A DNA stretch of 31,908 bases from Bacteroidales bacterium (GCA_009774765.1 VSOK01000032.1:1-31908), one strand, 5' to 3'. Counted from the stretch's first letter, positions 8,546 to 16,805 are shown. Made by a program: numbers and translations. Notes: generated by a model not told the origin, from the sequence alone.

Positions 8546-8577
8546 GAAAAAGAGGAAGAATCCGAAAATTCTTCCTC
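8546..8577 (-). terminator. Rho-independent terminator after tRNA-Leu
   Basis: A perfect 10-bp stem (8552-8561 with 8568-8577) with a 6-base loop is followed on the minus strand by TTTTTCTTT. It lies 12 bases past the tRNA 3' end and before the dehydrogenase promoter box. Confidence 0.8.
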
Positions 8578-8589
8578 CGCTTTGAAATG

Positions 8590-8671
8590 TGCGTATGATA
8601 GGACTCGAACCTACACGCCGTGAAGCACTACCTCCTGAAAGTAGCGTGTCTACCAATTTCACCACATACGC
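8590..8671 (-). tRNA. tRNA-Leu (anticodon CAG)
   Basis: The minus strand folds as a class II tRNA. The acceptor stem GCGTATG/CATACGC pairs over 7 bp with discriminator A. The anticodon stem CTACT/GGTAG encloses the loop TTCAGGA, giving anticodon CAG for CUG codons. There is a long variable arm and the T-loop GGTTCGAGTCC. The CCA end is not encoded (the next bases read CAT after the discriminator), so it must be added enzymatically. Confidence 0.96.
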
Positions 8672-8686
8672 TTCAGTAAAGTGGTG

Positions 8687-8694
8687 CAAAGATA
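8687..8694 (-). promoter_or_regulatory. Putative -7 promoter element for tRNA-Leu
   Basis: The minus strand reads TATCTTTG, matching TAnnTTTG, 15 bases before the mature tRNA 5' end. The -33 region is only T-rich, not a clear TTTG. Confidence 0.5.
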
Positions 8695-8753
8695 AACAAT
8701 CTTTTTCATTTTGGAAAAATTTTCTTGAGAAACTGAACGAATTTGTATCCGCA

Positions 8754-9590
8754 TCAGATGACAACCTCCGTTTTGACTGTCTTTTCCCAATCCTTTATGC
8801 TGAACACGACTCCTGTCTTCGCATAATCTATGACCATCTCCACATCCTCCAGATCGGCGGCGGTCCAGTCATACCCGCTTGCAATGATGTATTCCCCCAA
8901 CGCAAATTCTCTCAGCACCCCCTCTTCATCCGAAATAGTAAGCCTCAAAGCCCCGTCTTTCTGTCTTGGAATCCTTACCTCACAATACCCATCCTCATTT
9001 ACTTCAGGCTTCACATAGAAATCTCCCTCCTCAGGCGCGCCGTCAAGGCCGTACCCGTCTATCTTCCCTCCGACAGCAAGCACCAGAGGAGAGGCCGACT
9101 CCGAAAGAAGCCTTATAAACAACACACTGTAATTCTTCCTCAACAGGACGTATTCCGAATGCATCTCCTTCCCGGTATCTATCCGACTGGAATACATATA
9201 TACAGGCGGGCATTCCCGGCCCAATGGAATCGTCAGCGATGTCCTGTCCGAATCTATAAACTCCGTTTCCCCCATAACGGCTGCTCCGCCGCCATATCCG
9301 TCGGCCCTGCCGTCTGAAGAAGCAAAAGAATATACATTGAGATAGACACCGCTCCTCGGGACTTCAAGCCTGTACGGCTGTCCGAAATCCCTGTTGCCGA
9401 CCATATCCCTGTAAAGGAAATCATCCCCGGAAGAAACTCCGAAATCCAGTCTGTCAAACCGTCCGTTTCCGCTGAAATCAAGCTCCAATATACAAGGACA
9501 CTGCGACCTGTCCTCCTTAATTGAACAGCCGGCAAAAATACAGACAGCGGCAAACAGCACAAAAGCCGCAGATGAAATTCCTTTTGACAT
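8754..9590 (-). CDS. Mfa2/FimB-type fimbrial anchor lipoprotein
   Basis: The 278-residue protein has a lipoprotein signal with the lipobox ending at Cys22 (FAGC), followed by the segment IKEDRSQCPC. An EDR-x-x-CPC segment just after the lipid cysteine is characteristic of the Mfa2/FimB anchor family (PF08842). Members stop pilus growth and fix the shaft to the outer membrane in type V pili. The rest is beta-rich, consistent with two transthyretin-like domains. It is the last gene of the pilus operon, 37 bases after the fimbrillin gene. No convincing terminator follows it before the tRNA-Leu promoter region. Confidence 0.87.
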   Translation of the reverse strand: MSKGISSAAFVLFAAVCIFAGCSIKEDRSQCPCILELDFSGNGRFDRLDFGVSSGDDFLYRDMVGNRDFGQPYRLEVPRSGVYLNVYSFASSDGRADGYGGGAAVMGETEFIDSDRTSLTIPLGRECPPVYMYSSRIDTGKEMHSEYVLLRKNYSVLFIRLLSESASPLVLAVGGKIDGYGLDGAPEEGDFYVKPEVNEDGYCEVRIPRQKDGALRLTISDEEGVLREFALGEYIIASGYDWTAADLEDVEMVIDYAKTGVVFSIKDWEKTVKTEVVI

Positions 9591-9627
9591 AACAATATGG
9601 TTTAATGTTCAATACCTATTCTCAAAT

Positions 9628-10605
9628 TCAAATGACCGGAGTCAATGTCGCGCCCTCAGACCAGTCATCCACCGTGATCTTGAACGAAGCGTCGTAGGAT
9701 GACACCGGCTCATCAGGCGAAGACGATCCAAGCCTTGTAATCACCAGCTCCGTTATCTCATATCTGCAGTTGCTACGGATATCAGGAACCGACACAGGAT
9801 AATAATATGTCCTGCCGTCAAGAACCGTCTCCACCACAAGCCTTGTATATCTTTCAGACGCGTCATCCGCAGAAGAATCAACCTTTGAAGCATTCGGATA
9901 GCAATAGAAGCAATGAGCATCGGTATAAGGGGCCCCGGCTTTCAATGCAGCATCAATGCGCCCGCTGTGAAGCATAGGATTGTCCTCATCTGCAGTTCCA
10001 CGCCAATTATACCATTTCCCGGAAGATACGGAAGACAGATACCTGCGGTCACCGGACACGTTTACAAGATATATTGACTCTATCCTGAAATCAGCATTCC
10101 GGTACTGTTCAATCCTGAAATCATTTACAATCTTTGCAATGCCTATACGGGCGACAAGGCGTGAAACCGGAATGTCAATTTCTCCCGAAGTCTCTATATC
10201 AAAATTCTCCAGGCTTCCTGCCATAATGAACCTCCCTGTCGAATTATCCATAAGATCCGATATCCTGCCCTTCAGGTCATCAGCCGAAGCTGTCTCCGAT
10301 ATATCCGGGGCGTTTGCCAGGACATATATGTCCTTCTCTCCGGTAGTGCAGGTAAAAGACACGTCCAGGCTGCTTCCGGAATCATAGTATTCAAGTGCAC
10401 CGCCCCTCCTGAACACGAATATCTTTATATTGTCAATATAGGACTCCCCAGCCGCTGAAGCAGCCTTTGTTTCAACCGAAGGCACGCTTACCTTCAGCAA
10501 TACAGAAACATTCCCTGTATCCTCCCCCGTCACTGCAGGATTTTTCTCACATGAAGCAATCAGTACAGCCAAGGCCATCAAAAAACTAAAATTCAATCTT
10601 TTCAT
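9628..10605 (-). CDS. FimA/Mfa1-like major fimbrillin lipoprotein (type V pilin)
   Basis: The 325-residue precursor begins MKRLNFSF and has a lipobox ending at Cys19 (LIASC). After about 28 residues comes VETKAAS (Lys47), then a FimA-like N-terminal domain (YIDNIKIFVFRR, KDIYVLANAP, GRFIMAG, IPVSRLVARIGI) and a C-terminal domain ending in VDDWSEGATLTPVI. In this pilin class a protease cuts after a basic residue in the leader, exposing a groove for the donor strand of the next subunit; Lys47 is a plausible site, by inference. I take the ATG at 10603-10605, which lies 5 bases after the upstream gene's stop; a TTG start 9 bases earlier is less likely. No terminator separates it from the anchor gene. 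Confidence 0.87.
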   Translation of the reverse strand: MKRLNFSFLMALAVLIASCEKNPAVTGEDTGNVSVLLKVSVPSVETKAASAAGESYIDNIKIFVFRRGGALEYYDSGSSLDVSFTCTTGEKDIYVLANAPDISETASADDLKGRISDLMDNSTGRFIMAGSLENFDIETSGEIDIPVSRLVARIGIAKIVNDFRIEQYRNADFRIESIYLVNVSGDRRYLSSVSSGKWYNWRGTADEDNPMLHSGRIDAALKAGAPYTDAHCFYCYPNASKVDSSADDASERYTRLVVETVLDGRTYYYPVSVPDIRSNCRYEITELVITRLGSSSPDEPVSSYDASFKITVDDWSEGATLTPVI

Positions 10606-10610
10606 AAATA

Positions 10611-12548
10611 TCAATAATTCAAATGTATCAATTCTGACAATTCCGGATCCAGATTGGCCCTGTAAGCCATTGAAGGATCTGCTTCAACACTCCTTTTGTA
10701 AGACTCGACCGCCTCATCCTTACGTCCGAGTCTTGAAAGGACGACCGCAAGCAGATAATTAGTCCTTGCTGACGGTACCGGTATATTGCAGAGGTCTTCA
10801 AATGCCGAATGGTCATATCCGCAGGACAGATAGGCCAAAGCCGTATTGTAGTCGTGATATGGACGCAGCAGTTCCACTGCCCTCCTGTAATCCATCTCCC
10901 TTATGGCTTCCACTCCTGCCAGATACACAGAATCCAGTTCTGTCGTCTGTACAGTATCCTTAAGCATACCTTTACGATGCAGATAGAAATCAAACCTCAC
11001 GCTTCTGAGCTTCGGGTATATCTTCTCCCTGAGATAACGGTATTCCGCAAATGAAGACAGACCGGTTTCCATCCTGTCGATATCATCTCCGCACACATCC
11101 TTTCCGCTGTATCTCTTCCCGGAAGCCAGCCTTTCAGACAGAATGAATGACATTTGAGCAGCCTCAATTATATGCTTCCGGCATCTGTCGGATATGACAG
11201 AATCATTTGATGCTATACGGGCAAACTGTTCCCAGTTCTCACCGACCGCCCCGCTATGCAGCTTGCCCGCATAAGCATCACCAATATAATCTTTAAGATA
11301 TCCTATTACGGATTCAGCACGTGAATATGCCAACGAAGAATTGTATCCATAATTCCCTTCCGGTGAGCAGGATGCCGTAACCATCAGAGAGTCCAGTTCA
11401 AATTCATCACGCCTCATGATGTCGTTTACACATTTCCTTATACGGCCCAGCTCCTCCGCATTGCCGTAGAGCAAAGTGTCGATTCTGGAACTTCCTGATT
11501 CAAAATCTATAAAAGCATGCGTATTGTCCGATACCCTGCGTTCTACGATCTTTGTAATATAACGTGGTGTCATATCCGCAAGCGAGGACAATGAACTGAC
11601 ATAAAAGTCCAGATTCCGTGGAGAATCCACACTGCAAAGCTGCACTCCGTCCTCATAAAGGGTTCCGTACAGCGAAACCTCTATTTTCTTGAGCCCGGGA
11701 CGGCTTCTTACATCCTGTACATAACGGTACACAAGATTCCCCCCGTCTGACATTATCACAGTATCAAGACGTATGCTTCCATCCGCAAAAGGATCCTTGA
11801 CATATTTTCTGAACATCTTACCGGAATTTACCTTGCGCCTTTCATTCCTGTTCTGCAGCATACGTCTGGTATAATGCTCCAGGGCTTCACGCTGGCTTAC
11901 TCCGAATACATTTTCCGCCACAGGGTCCGGAACAAATGAAGAATCCCTCTTCATCGCGTATGTCTTCGGGAAATGCCTTCTTATGAAAAGTTCAAGCTGG
12001 GACATTCTGACAAAATCAGAACTGTCCGTGACTATCGATGCAAGAAACGCCTGATACCTGCGATAGCCTCTCATCTGCTCTTCACGATATTTCCTGCCTG
12101 TAATATAGACAGGATCCAGCCAGGTACTGTCCCCGGACATCTTCATAAGAGGTGCAAATTTCAGCTTCCACCCTGACTCCATCATCTCTCCCGGAACTGT
12201 AATGTCAAACTCTATGACCACCTTTCCGAATCTTTCCGCCACATTCCTGAAACGGGCCACTACCGTGGAAGCTGAAATTATATCCGTCGCCACCATCTCA
12301 CCGGTCACCTCATCTTTTATAGCGTTCATAATCAACGGTTCACCTGTATTTTCATCTTTTCTTCCTTCTATTGTAACATCTGTCATAAGCTCCTGTCTCG
12401 CCTTCTCGAAATTATGGTCCGACGGTATGGACAGCCCGACTTCCACCGTACCGTTCCTTATCCCGGAAAGTTTCCGGTAAGAGCCGCAGGATGACAGCAT
12501 TATGGCGGCTGACAATGCCGCAGCCAGCAGAATACGGTCAGAACACAT
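10611..12548 (-). CDS. Pilus-operon outer-membrane lipoprotein with OmpA-like and TPR domains
   Basis: The 645-residue protein has a lipobox ending at Cys21 (LSSC). Residues about 342-425 form an OmpA-like peptidoglycan-binding domain: FIDFESGSSRID, NAEELGRI, ASCSPEGNYGYNSSLAYSRAESVIGYL. The C-terminal part (about 560-635) has TPR-like helices, for example NYLLAVVLSRLGRKDEAVESY. The N-terminal 300 residues are not recognised. It takes the place held in other Bacteroidales pilus loci by smaller DUF3868/OmpA proteins, which I believe help assembly or anchoring to the cell wall. The start overlaps the end of the DUF3575 gene by 11 bases, and the stop lies 5 bases before the fimbrillin ATG. Confidence 0.8.
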   Translation of the reverse strand: MCSDRILLAAALSAAIMLSSCGSYRKLSGIRNGTVEVGLSIPSDHNFEKARQELMTDVTIEGRKDENTGEPLIMNAIKDEVTGEMVATDIISASTVVARFRNVAERFGKVVIEFDITVPGEMMESGWKLKFAPLMKMSGDSTWLDPVYITGRKYREEQMRGYRRYQAFLASIVTDSSDFVRMSQLELFIRRHFPKTYAMKRDSSFVPDPVAENVFGVSQREALEHYTRRMLQNRNERRKVNSGKMFRKYVKDPFADGSIRLDTVIMSDGGNLVYRYVQDVRSRPGLKKIEVSLYGTLYEDGVQLCSVDSPRNLDFYVSSLSSLADMTPRYITKIVERRVSDNTHAFIDFESGSSRIDTLLYGNAEELGRIRKCVNDIMRRDEFELDSLMVTASCSPEGNYGYNSSLAYSRAESVIGYLKDYIGDAYAGKLHSGAVGENWEQFARIASNDSVISDRCRKHIIEAAQMSFILSERLASGKRYSGKDVCGDDIDRMETGLSSFAEYRYLREKIYPKLRSVRFDFYLHRKGMLKDTVQTTELDSVYLAGVEAIREMDYRRAVELLRPYHDYNTALAYLSCGYDHSAFEDLCNIPVPSARTNYLLAVVLSRLGRKDEAVESYKRSVEADPSMAYRANLDPELSELIHLNY

Positions 12549-13092
12549 ACGAAATCCCTATTATTATATCATTCGGCATAAGAAAAGCTTTCTTTCCCGA
12601 GCTTACAGTCAGCCCGCAGGAAGGGCAGGTGTACACTGTATATTTTTTCATACCGGCCCAGACTCCCAGCCCCAATTCAAGATTCAATCTGGGATGAAGC
12701 ATATAGGTATATCCGGCAGCGACACCGGCTCCGTACCTGTCACCCTCTTCCGCCCTGGAGGATATGATCCCTCCGGTATTGTATTCCTGATATTGGATCT
12801 TTGCCGCAACCCACCATCCTGAATATATATGCCACGGCCAGAACCTGGCCCCCACAGCGTATGCCTGCTGTCTGTTTGTGATCATATTTCCGGCCTTGCG
12901 GAATGAGAACGGATTGTATCTGGCCCCGGCAGTAACGCTCCAATGCCGGGAAACCGCATACGAGCCTTCAATGTTGAATGTACAGAAATCAATATACCCT
13001 ACAGCATTTGTCGACAGCGAAAATTTCTGTCCGGCCGCCTCCATACAGACAAGCATCAGAATAAATATACCTATATGTTTCACTTTACGCAT
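12538..13092 (-). CDS. DUF3575-family outer-membrane beta-barrel protein of the pilus operon
   Basis: The 184-residue protein has a cleavable signal peptide (MRKVKHIGIFILMLVCMEAAG) and then alternating hydrophobic and polar strands typical of a small beta-barrel, ending in an aromatic residue (SYVF). It resembles the DUF3575 proteins found at the head of FimA-type pilus operons; their role is thought to be outer-membrane assembly support. A CPSCG segment near residue 157 could hold a metal or disulphide and is unusual for a barrel loop. The gene starts 5 bases after the metalloprotease stop. Confidence 0.75.
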   Translation of the reverse strand: MRKVKHIGIFILMLVCMEAAGQKFSLSTNAVGYIDFCTFNIEGSYAVSRHWSVTAGARYNPFSFRKAGNMITNRQQAYAVGARFWPWHIYSGWWVAAKIQYQEYNTGGIISSRAEEGDRYGAGVAAGYTYMLHPRLNLELGLGVWAGMKKYTVYTCPSCGLTVSSGKKAFLMPNDIIIGISYVF

Positions 13093-13097
13093 ATCCG

Positions 13098-14675
13098 TTA
13101 CCTGTATCTGTTGAATACCTGCTCTATTACAATCTTTTTCTTAGGATACATTCCGACAAGCTGCTGCATAAGGGCATCCTTGCCTGATATGCCGGATGTC
13201 AGCGCAGCAAATATCTCCGAACGCGAAATTCCTCTCTCTTCCAGATACCTGAATATCTGTGGATAGAACCAATATGACGTACCGTAGGCAGGCACAGAGC
13301 CTCCATAACGTTCCTTGTGCATCATACTCTCGACATAATATGCCCACATCTCACCTATCTCACAATGTCCGGCATATTCTCCGTCCCCTTCTCCATAAGT
13401 CTCTCCTCCCGTCTTCAGGAAAGACTCCATAATATAGAATATGTATTTGTCCCAGTAGTCTTTCCCTACCTGAGAGAAATGACTTGAGTGAGCCAGTTCG
13501 TGGCATACGCTGTCATACAGCTCCATATAGGTGTCGTGATCTTTTGTACCGATTGTAATGTCAGGTGCGAAGAACTGGATAAGTGAAGAATATTTGCCAA
13601 GATAGCGTCCTATCAGACCGGACTTTACGATTGTTCCGTGATGTATCATCACCGCGCTGCTTGCGGAAAGGCCTTTGAACAGCCATATCCTCAGGTCTCC
13701 AGGAGGAAGAGCGATATTCATATCCTCTTCAGCACATCTTGATATATAGTCGTATGCGGCATTGTTTACCACAGATCGTCTGAAAAGCTTACCGTCGGAT
13801 TCTTTTGTTATGGTACAGCTTATTCCGTCCGCTGGAGCCTTTCCCAAAGTAGAAATTGACGCAGGCACAAGAATCAGATTGAATCCTATTGAAAATCCTT
13901 TCTCGTTCTTGAAAACAAGCCTGTACCTGAGCTTTGCCGAAAACTTTTTGGGAATCGTATAATATCCGTCCCTGTCCGTATAGGCTGACGAGAATTTAAC
14001 GAACGTATTGCAGGAGACCTTTACACCTGAGACACCGAAGGCCTGACCTCCATTGGCATGATCATCCACAATGGTTATCCTGCCTGAAGGATTGACTTTC
14101 GCGGCTTTGGTAAGAGCATTCCCGTCTATCAGGTCTCCATTGCCTGATATCCTGTATGATTCAACCTCCACAGCCTCCCAGTCGATTCCGTCGGCAGACC
14201 TGGTATCAGGACTGTTTTCTGAAATAAAGCACTCGTCTATCACCTGATACTCAATATCCGGAAATACAAAATCATCAGGAACCACCGCATACTGCCAGGT
14301 AATGCTGTCTTCACCTACCGAAGGGTCGTGATAATAATCTCCCTCCTCAACGATCTCGTAGTCCAAAGGATGGTCAAGCATCTCAACTCCCATGTCCGCA
14401 AGCATATCAAACTCCTCCTGACTCCCGGGCAGGAAACGGACATACAGATTGGTCGTCTGCACCATATCCCTTGACCTGGTAGGATACAGAGCGGAAAACG
14501 CCTTCCGGACATTTTCGGTAGTATAAGGATTGTCAAGCCTGTCTCCGAGCACAATCATATCGTGCGCAAGACCGCCGCTGCCATAAGGGAAGCCTCCACC
14601 CTCAAAATACGCCCCCTCTTTGTTGCAGGATACCATCATCAATACCGCTGCAAAGATTTTCAGATACTTTTTCAT
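13098..14675 (-). CDS. Lipoprotein zinc metalloprotease at the head of the pilus operon
   Basis: The 525-residue protein has a lipobox ending at Cys17 (MMVSC). A central segment (about 200-265, with GRITIVDDHANGG, GVKVSC, AYTDRDGYYTIP) looks like a carboxypeptidase-regulatory, CNA-B-like beta-sandwich. The catalytic part has HELAH at 392-396 and EIGEMWAYYVE at about 439-449, giving a HExxH plus downstream glutamate pattern with E442 as the likely third zinc ligand. The protein would sit in the outer membrane or at the surface. I do not recognise the exact family. Its stop is 5 bases before the DUF3575 gene, so it is in the same operon; processing of pilus subunits is an inference from position only. 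Confidence 0.8.
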   Translation of the reverse strand: MKKYLKIFAAVLMMVSCNKEGAYFEGGGFPYGSGGLAHDMIVLGDRLDNPYTTENVRKAFSALYPTRSRDMVQTTNLYVRFLPGSQEEFDMLADMGVEMLDHPLDYEIVEEGDYYHDPSVGEDSITWQYAVVPDDFVFPDIEYQVIDECFISENSPDTRSADGIDWEAVEVESYRISGNGDLIDGNALTKAAKVNPSGRITIVDDHANGGQAFGVSGVKVSCNTFVKFSSAYTDRDGYYTIPKKFSAKLRYRLVFKNEKGFSIGFNLILVPASISTLGKAPADGISCTITKESDGKLFRRSVVNNAAYDYISRCAEEDMNIALPPGDLRIWLFKGLSASSAVMIHHGTIVKSGLIGRYLGKYSSLIQFFAPDITIGTKDHDTYMELYDSVCHELAHSSHFSQVGKDYWDKYIFYIMESFLKTGGETYGEGDGEYAGHCEIGEMWAYYVESMMHKERYGGSVPAYGTSYWFYPQIFRYLEERGISRSEIFAALTSGISGKDALMQQLVGMYPKKKIVIEQVFNRYR

Positions 14676-14701
14676 TGGCTTCTGTTTAAATATTACGGAA
14701 G

Positions 14702-14709
14702 CAAAAGTA
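14702..14709 (-). promoter_or_regulatory. Putative -7 promoter element for the pilus operon
   Basis: The minus strand reads TACTTTTG, matching TAnnTTTG, 26 bases before the metalloprotease start. The -33 position has no clear TTTG, so recognition by the primary sigma factor is uncertain. The rest of 14710-14835 shows no gene or repeat that I can recognise. Confidence 0.45.
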
Positions 14710-14835
14710 TTGAGGGTTATCCGTGTTATGAAAAAAGAAACGTTTAATTTTCAAAAACGCTCATACAGCACATCAGAAGCATTATCTGTATTTTTACAGG
14801 AGTGTATTTTGGCACCAAAATTCTGATGCCGGACA

Positions 14836-14870
14836 TAAAAAATCCCCGCCCGCAGCATTGGGGCAGGGAT
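14836..14870 (-). terminator. Rho-independent terminator of the ftsY-to-beta-barrel gene cluster
   Basis: On the minus strand a 10-position G/C-rich stem (14861-14870 with 14842-14851, one A-C mismatch) encloses a 9-base loop and runs into T6. It lies about 30 bases after the stop of the beta-barrel gene at 14902 and separates it from the pilus operon. Confidence 0.8.
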
Positions 14871-14901
14871 AATATATTTTATCCGTTTCATTATTATGCC
14901 G

Positions 14902-15417
14902 TCACCTGCGTGAAAGTTCAGGAAAAATAAACCTGACACCGGCGGACACGCTGTGCGGAATAAAGCGCATCTCACCAAGAAACTGGAACTTCGGACTCCA
15001 TTCGAAACAGAATACCACCGGCTTGCGCGCAAGACGATATTCTACTCCCAAAGGAAGGTCCGCAGACATAAAATAAGATACCCTGTCCCTTCTTGACCTG
15101 TCCCAGTGCCCGAACTGGACTCCTGCGGACAATCCTCCTCCGATATAAGGAGCAAGCCTCTCCACACCGGTATCAAAATGATAGTTGTAGGAAGCAGAAA
15201 GAGTCACGAACTGGTAATCAGGAACAAAAGGATTTATCAGTCCCAGATTCACATCAAGTGCACTTGAAGCGGTAAAGAACATCTTGTAATCAGCCGCAAA
15301 CTGGTTGCCGAGCCTGACACCGAAAGATCTTCTATAATATTGCGCAGAAGCATCAACAGTCATAAACATAGACACAACTGTCAACACGGCTGCAAAATAT
15401 TTCAGAACATTCTTCAT
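14902..15417 (-). CDS. Outer-membrane beta-barrel protein, function unknown
   Basis: The 171-residue protein starts MKNVLKYFAAVLTVVS with a signal peptide, probably cut after VDASA. The mature part consists of amphipathic strands (RSFGVRLGNQFAADYKMFF, ASYNYHF, LAPYIGGGLSAGVQF, SAGVRFIFPE), typical of a small eight-stranded barrel. No function can be assigned. An upstream in-frame ATG at 15436-15438 overlaps the deoC stop as TAATG and would add seven residues through coupled translation; I prefer the inner start because it gives a standard signal peptide. It is the last gene of its cluster. Confidence 0.8.
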   Translation of the reverse strand: MKNVLKYFAAVLTVVSMFMTVDASAQYYRRSFGVRLGNQFAADYKMFFTASSALDVNLGLINPFVPDYQFVTLSASYNYHFDTGVERLAPYIGGGLSAGVQFGHWDRSRRDRVSYFMSADLPLGVEYRLARKPVVFCFEWSPKFQFLGEMRFIPHSVSAGVRFIFPELSRR

Positions 15418-15437
15418 CCGCAACAGGCTATACCGCA

Positions 15438-16331
15438 TTAAAAGAAGTTGACCGTCTTGTTCTCTATCGCTGAAAGAAGATGATTGGCCATCCTGCTTAC
15501 ACCGAAACGGAACAGGTCCCTGTTAAGCCACTCCTTTCCGAGCACAGTTGAAACTATGGAATAATAACACAAGGCATCCTGCGCCGTCGACATTCCTCCG
15601 GCAGGTTTGAAGCCTACTTTCTTCCCTGTCTTTGCATAGAAGGCAGAAATACATTCACACATCACGTATGCCGCAACAGGAGTTGCATTTACATCCACCT
15701 TGCCTGTCGAAGTCTTGATGAAGTCCGCGCCCGCCTCCATAGCAAGGAAAGAAGCATTGGCGATATCCTCTACAGAAGGGATGAGCCCGGTCTCAAGAAT
15801 CACCTTAAGATGAACTTCACGTCCCTGCGAGGCCGCAACCTTGTCTATAGCTGTACGGATACTGCGTATTTCCGCAGAGGCAGTCTCATAGTCCCCCGCC
15901 AGAAACGCATTCAAAGCAAGAACGATATCCACCTCATCTGCTCCATTCTCAACCGCAAGCTCACATTCCCTGACCTTGACCTCGAGAAAGCTCTGTGAAG
16001 AAGGGAAGCATGCCGACACCACTGTAACGTGAAGTTCAGGACTGTTCCTTGTATCCCTGACAACAGATGCAAAATTCGGATATACGCATACCGATGCAGG
16101 AAGAGGATAGTCCGGATAAGCCTCTGCAAAATCATTTACCTTTCCGACCAGCTTCGCTACAGATGACACCGTATCGTTTGTCTTCAAAGTAGTCAGGTCC
16201 ATCATTGAGAAGCAGTCCTTGAATACTTTTTCAGACTTTATGCTTTCAAGATTCGATGCGATACGTTCAATTATTCCATTGATTTTCTCCCTGTCGGGAG
16301 CATATCCATATTTCTTCAAAAAATCTGTCAT
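15438..16331 (-). CDS. deoC: Deoxyribose-phosphate aldolase
   Basis: The 297-residue protein is a class I aldolase of the DeoC family. The Schiff-base lysine is probably K206 in ADFIKTSTGK, with K211 beside it. LKVILETG, ENGADEVDIV and the phosphate-binding GFKPAGG segment are also present. It splits 2-deoxyribose 5-phosphate into glyceraldehyde 3-phosphate and acetaldehyde in deoxynucleoside catabolism. It lies 18 bases downstream of dtd. No other deo genes are adjacent. Confidence 0.95.
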   Translation of the reverse strand: MTDFLKKYGYAPDREKINGIIERIASNLESIKSEKVFKDCFSMMDLTTLKTNDTVSSVAKLVGKVNDFAEAYPDYPLPASVCVYPNFASVVRDTRNSPELHVTVVSACFPSSQSFLEVKVRECELAVENGADEVDIVLALNAFLAGDYETASAEIRSIRTAIDKVAASQGREVHLKVILETGLIPSVEDIANASFLAMEAGADFIKTSTGKVDVNATPVAAYVMCECISAFYAKTGKKVGFKPAGGMSTAQDALCYYSIVSTVLGKEWLNRDLFRFGVSRMANHLLSAIENKTVNFF

Positions 16332-16349
16332 ATAATGATCATTTAAATA

Positions 16350-16805
16350 TTATTCTTTAATCTTAGAGTCCACGATAATAGTCACAGGCCCGTCATTCAG
16401 AAGCGACACTTTCATATCCGCTCCAAAGATCCCGCGCCCGATACCGGCACCAAGGTACTCTTCCACAATCCCGCAGAATCTTTCATACAAAGGTACAGCC
16501 ACATCCGGTTTCGCAGCCTTTATATATGAAGGACGGTTTCCCTTTGCCGTAGAGGCATATAATGTAAACTGGCTGACCACCAGAATTTCTCCTCCGACCT
16601 CTGTTACAGGCAGGTTCATAACTCCGTCAGCATCATCAAAAATCCGCATACCAACAATTTTGCGCGCCACCCATTCCAGGTCGGCCACGGTATCCCCGTC
16701 AACAAAAGCGGCAAGCACAAGAAGACCTTTCCCGATACTGCTGGAGTAATTTTCCGCAGGCACATCAACCCTTGCTTCAGCCACTCTCTGCAAAACAACT
16801 CTCAT
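16350..16805 (-). CDS. dtd: D-aminoacyl-tRNA deacylase
   Basis: The 151-residue protein matches DTD end to end: MRVVLQRVAEARV at the start, the SQFTLYAS motif in the middle, and NDGPVTIIVDSK near the C-terminus (the Gly-Pro motif that gives chiral selectivity). It hydrolyses D-amino acids wrongly attached to tRNA, and also Gly-tRNA-Ala. Length and motifs are normal for the family. It lies 19 bases downstream of the radical SAM gene. Confidence 0.96.
   Translation of the reverse strand: MRVVLQRVAEARVDVPAENYSSSIGKGLLVLAAFVDGDTVADLEWVARKIVGMRIFDDADGVMNLPVTEVGGEILVVSQFTLYASTAKGNRPSYIKAAKPDVAVPLYERFCGIVEEYLGAGIGRGIFGADMKVSLLNDGPVTIIVDSKIKE

Noticed and set aside
8695..8753. Possible terminator after the pilus operon
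   Set aside because: Only a short TTTCT/AGAAA hairpin is present, without a U-tract.
8513..8764. In-frame upstream extension of the dehydrogenase gene adding over 80 residues
   Set aside because: It runs antisense-like through the tRNA-Leu gene and its terminator, and the enzyme's first beta strand begins exactly at the inner ATG (8512).
8589..9317. Plus-strand open frame of 242 codons
   Set aside because: It overlaps the tRNA and is antisense to the Mfa2-type gene; its composition is a shadow of the minus-strand coding frame.
14751..15032. Minus-strand open frame of 93 codons spanning the terminator before the pilus operon
   Set aside because: It crosses the rho-independent terminator and overlaps the beta-barrel gene in another frame.
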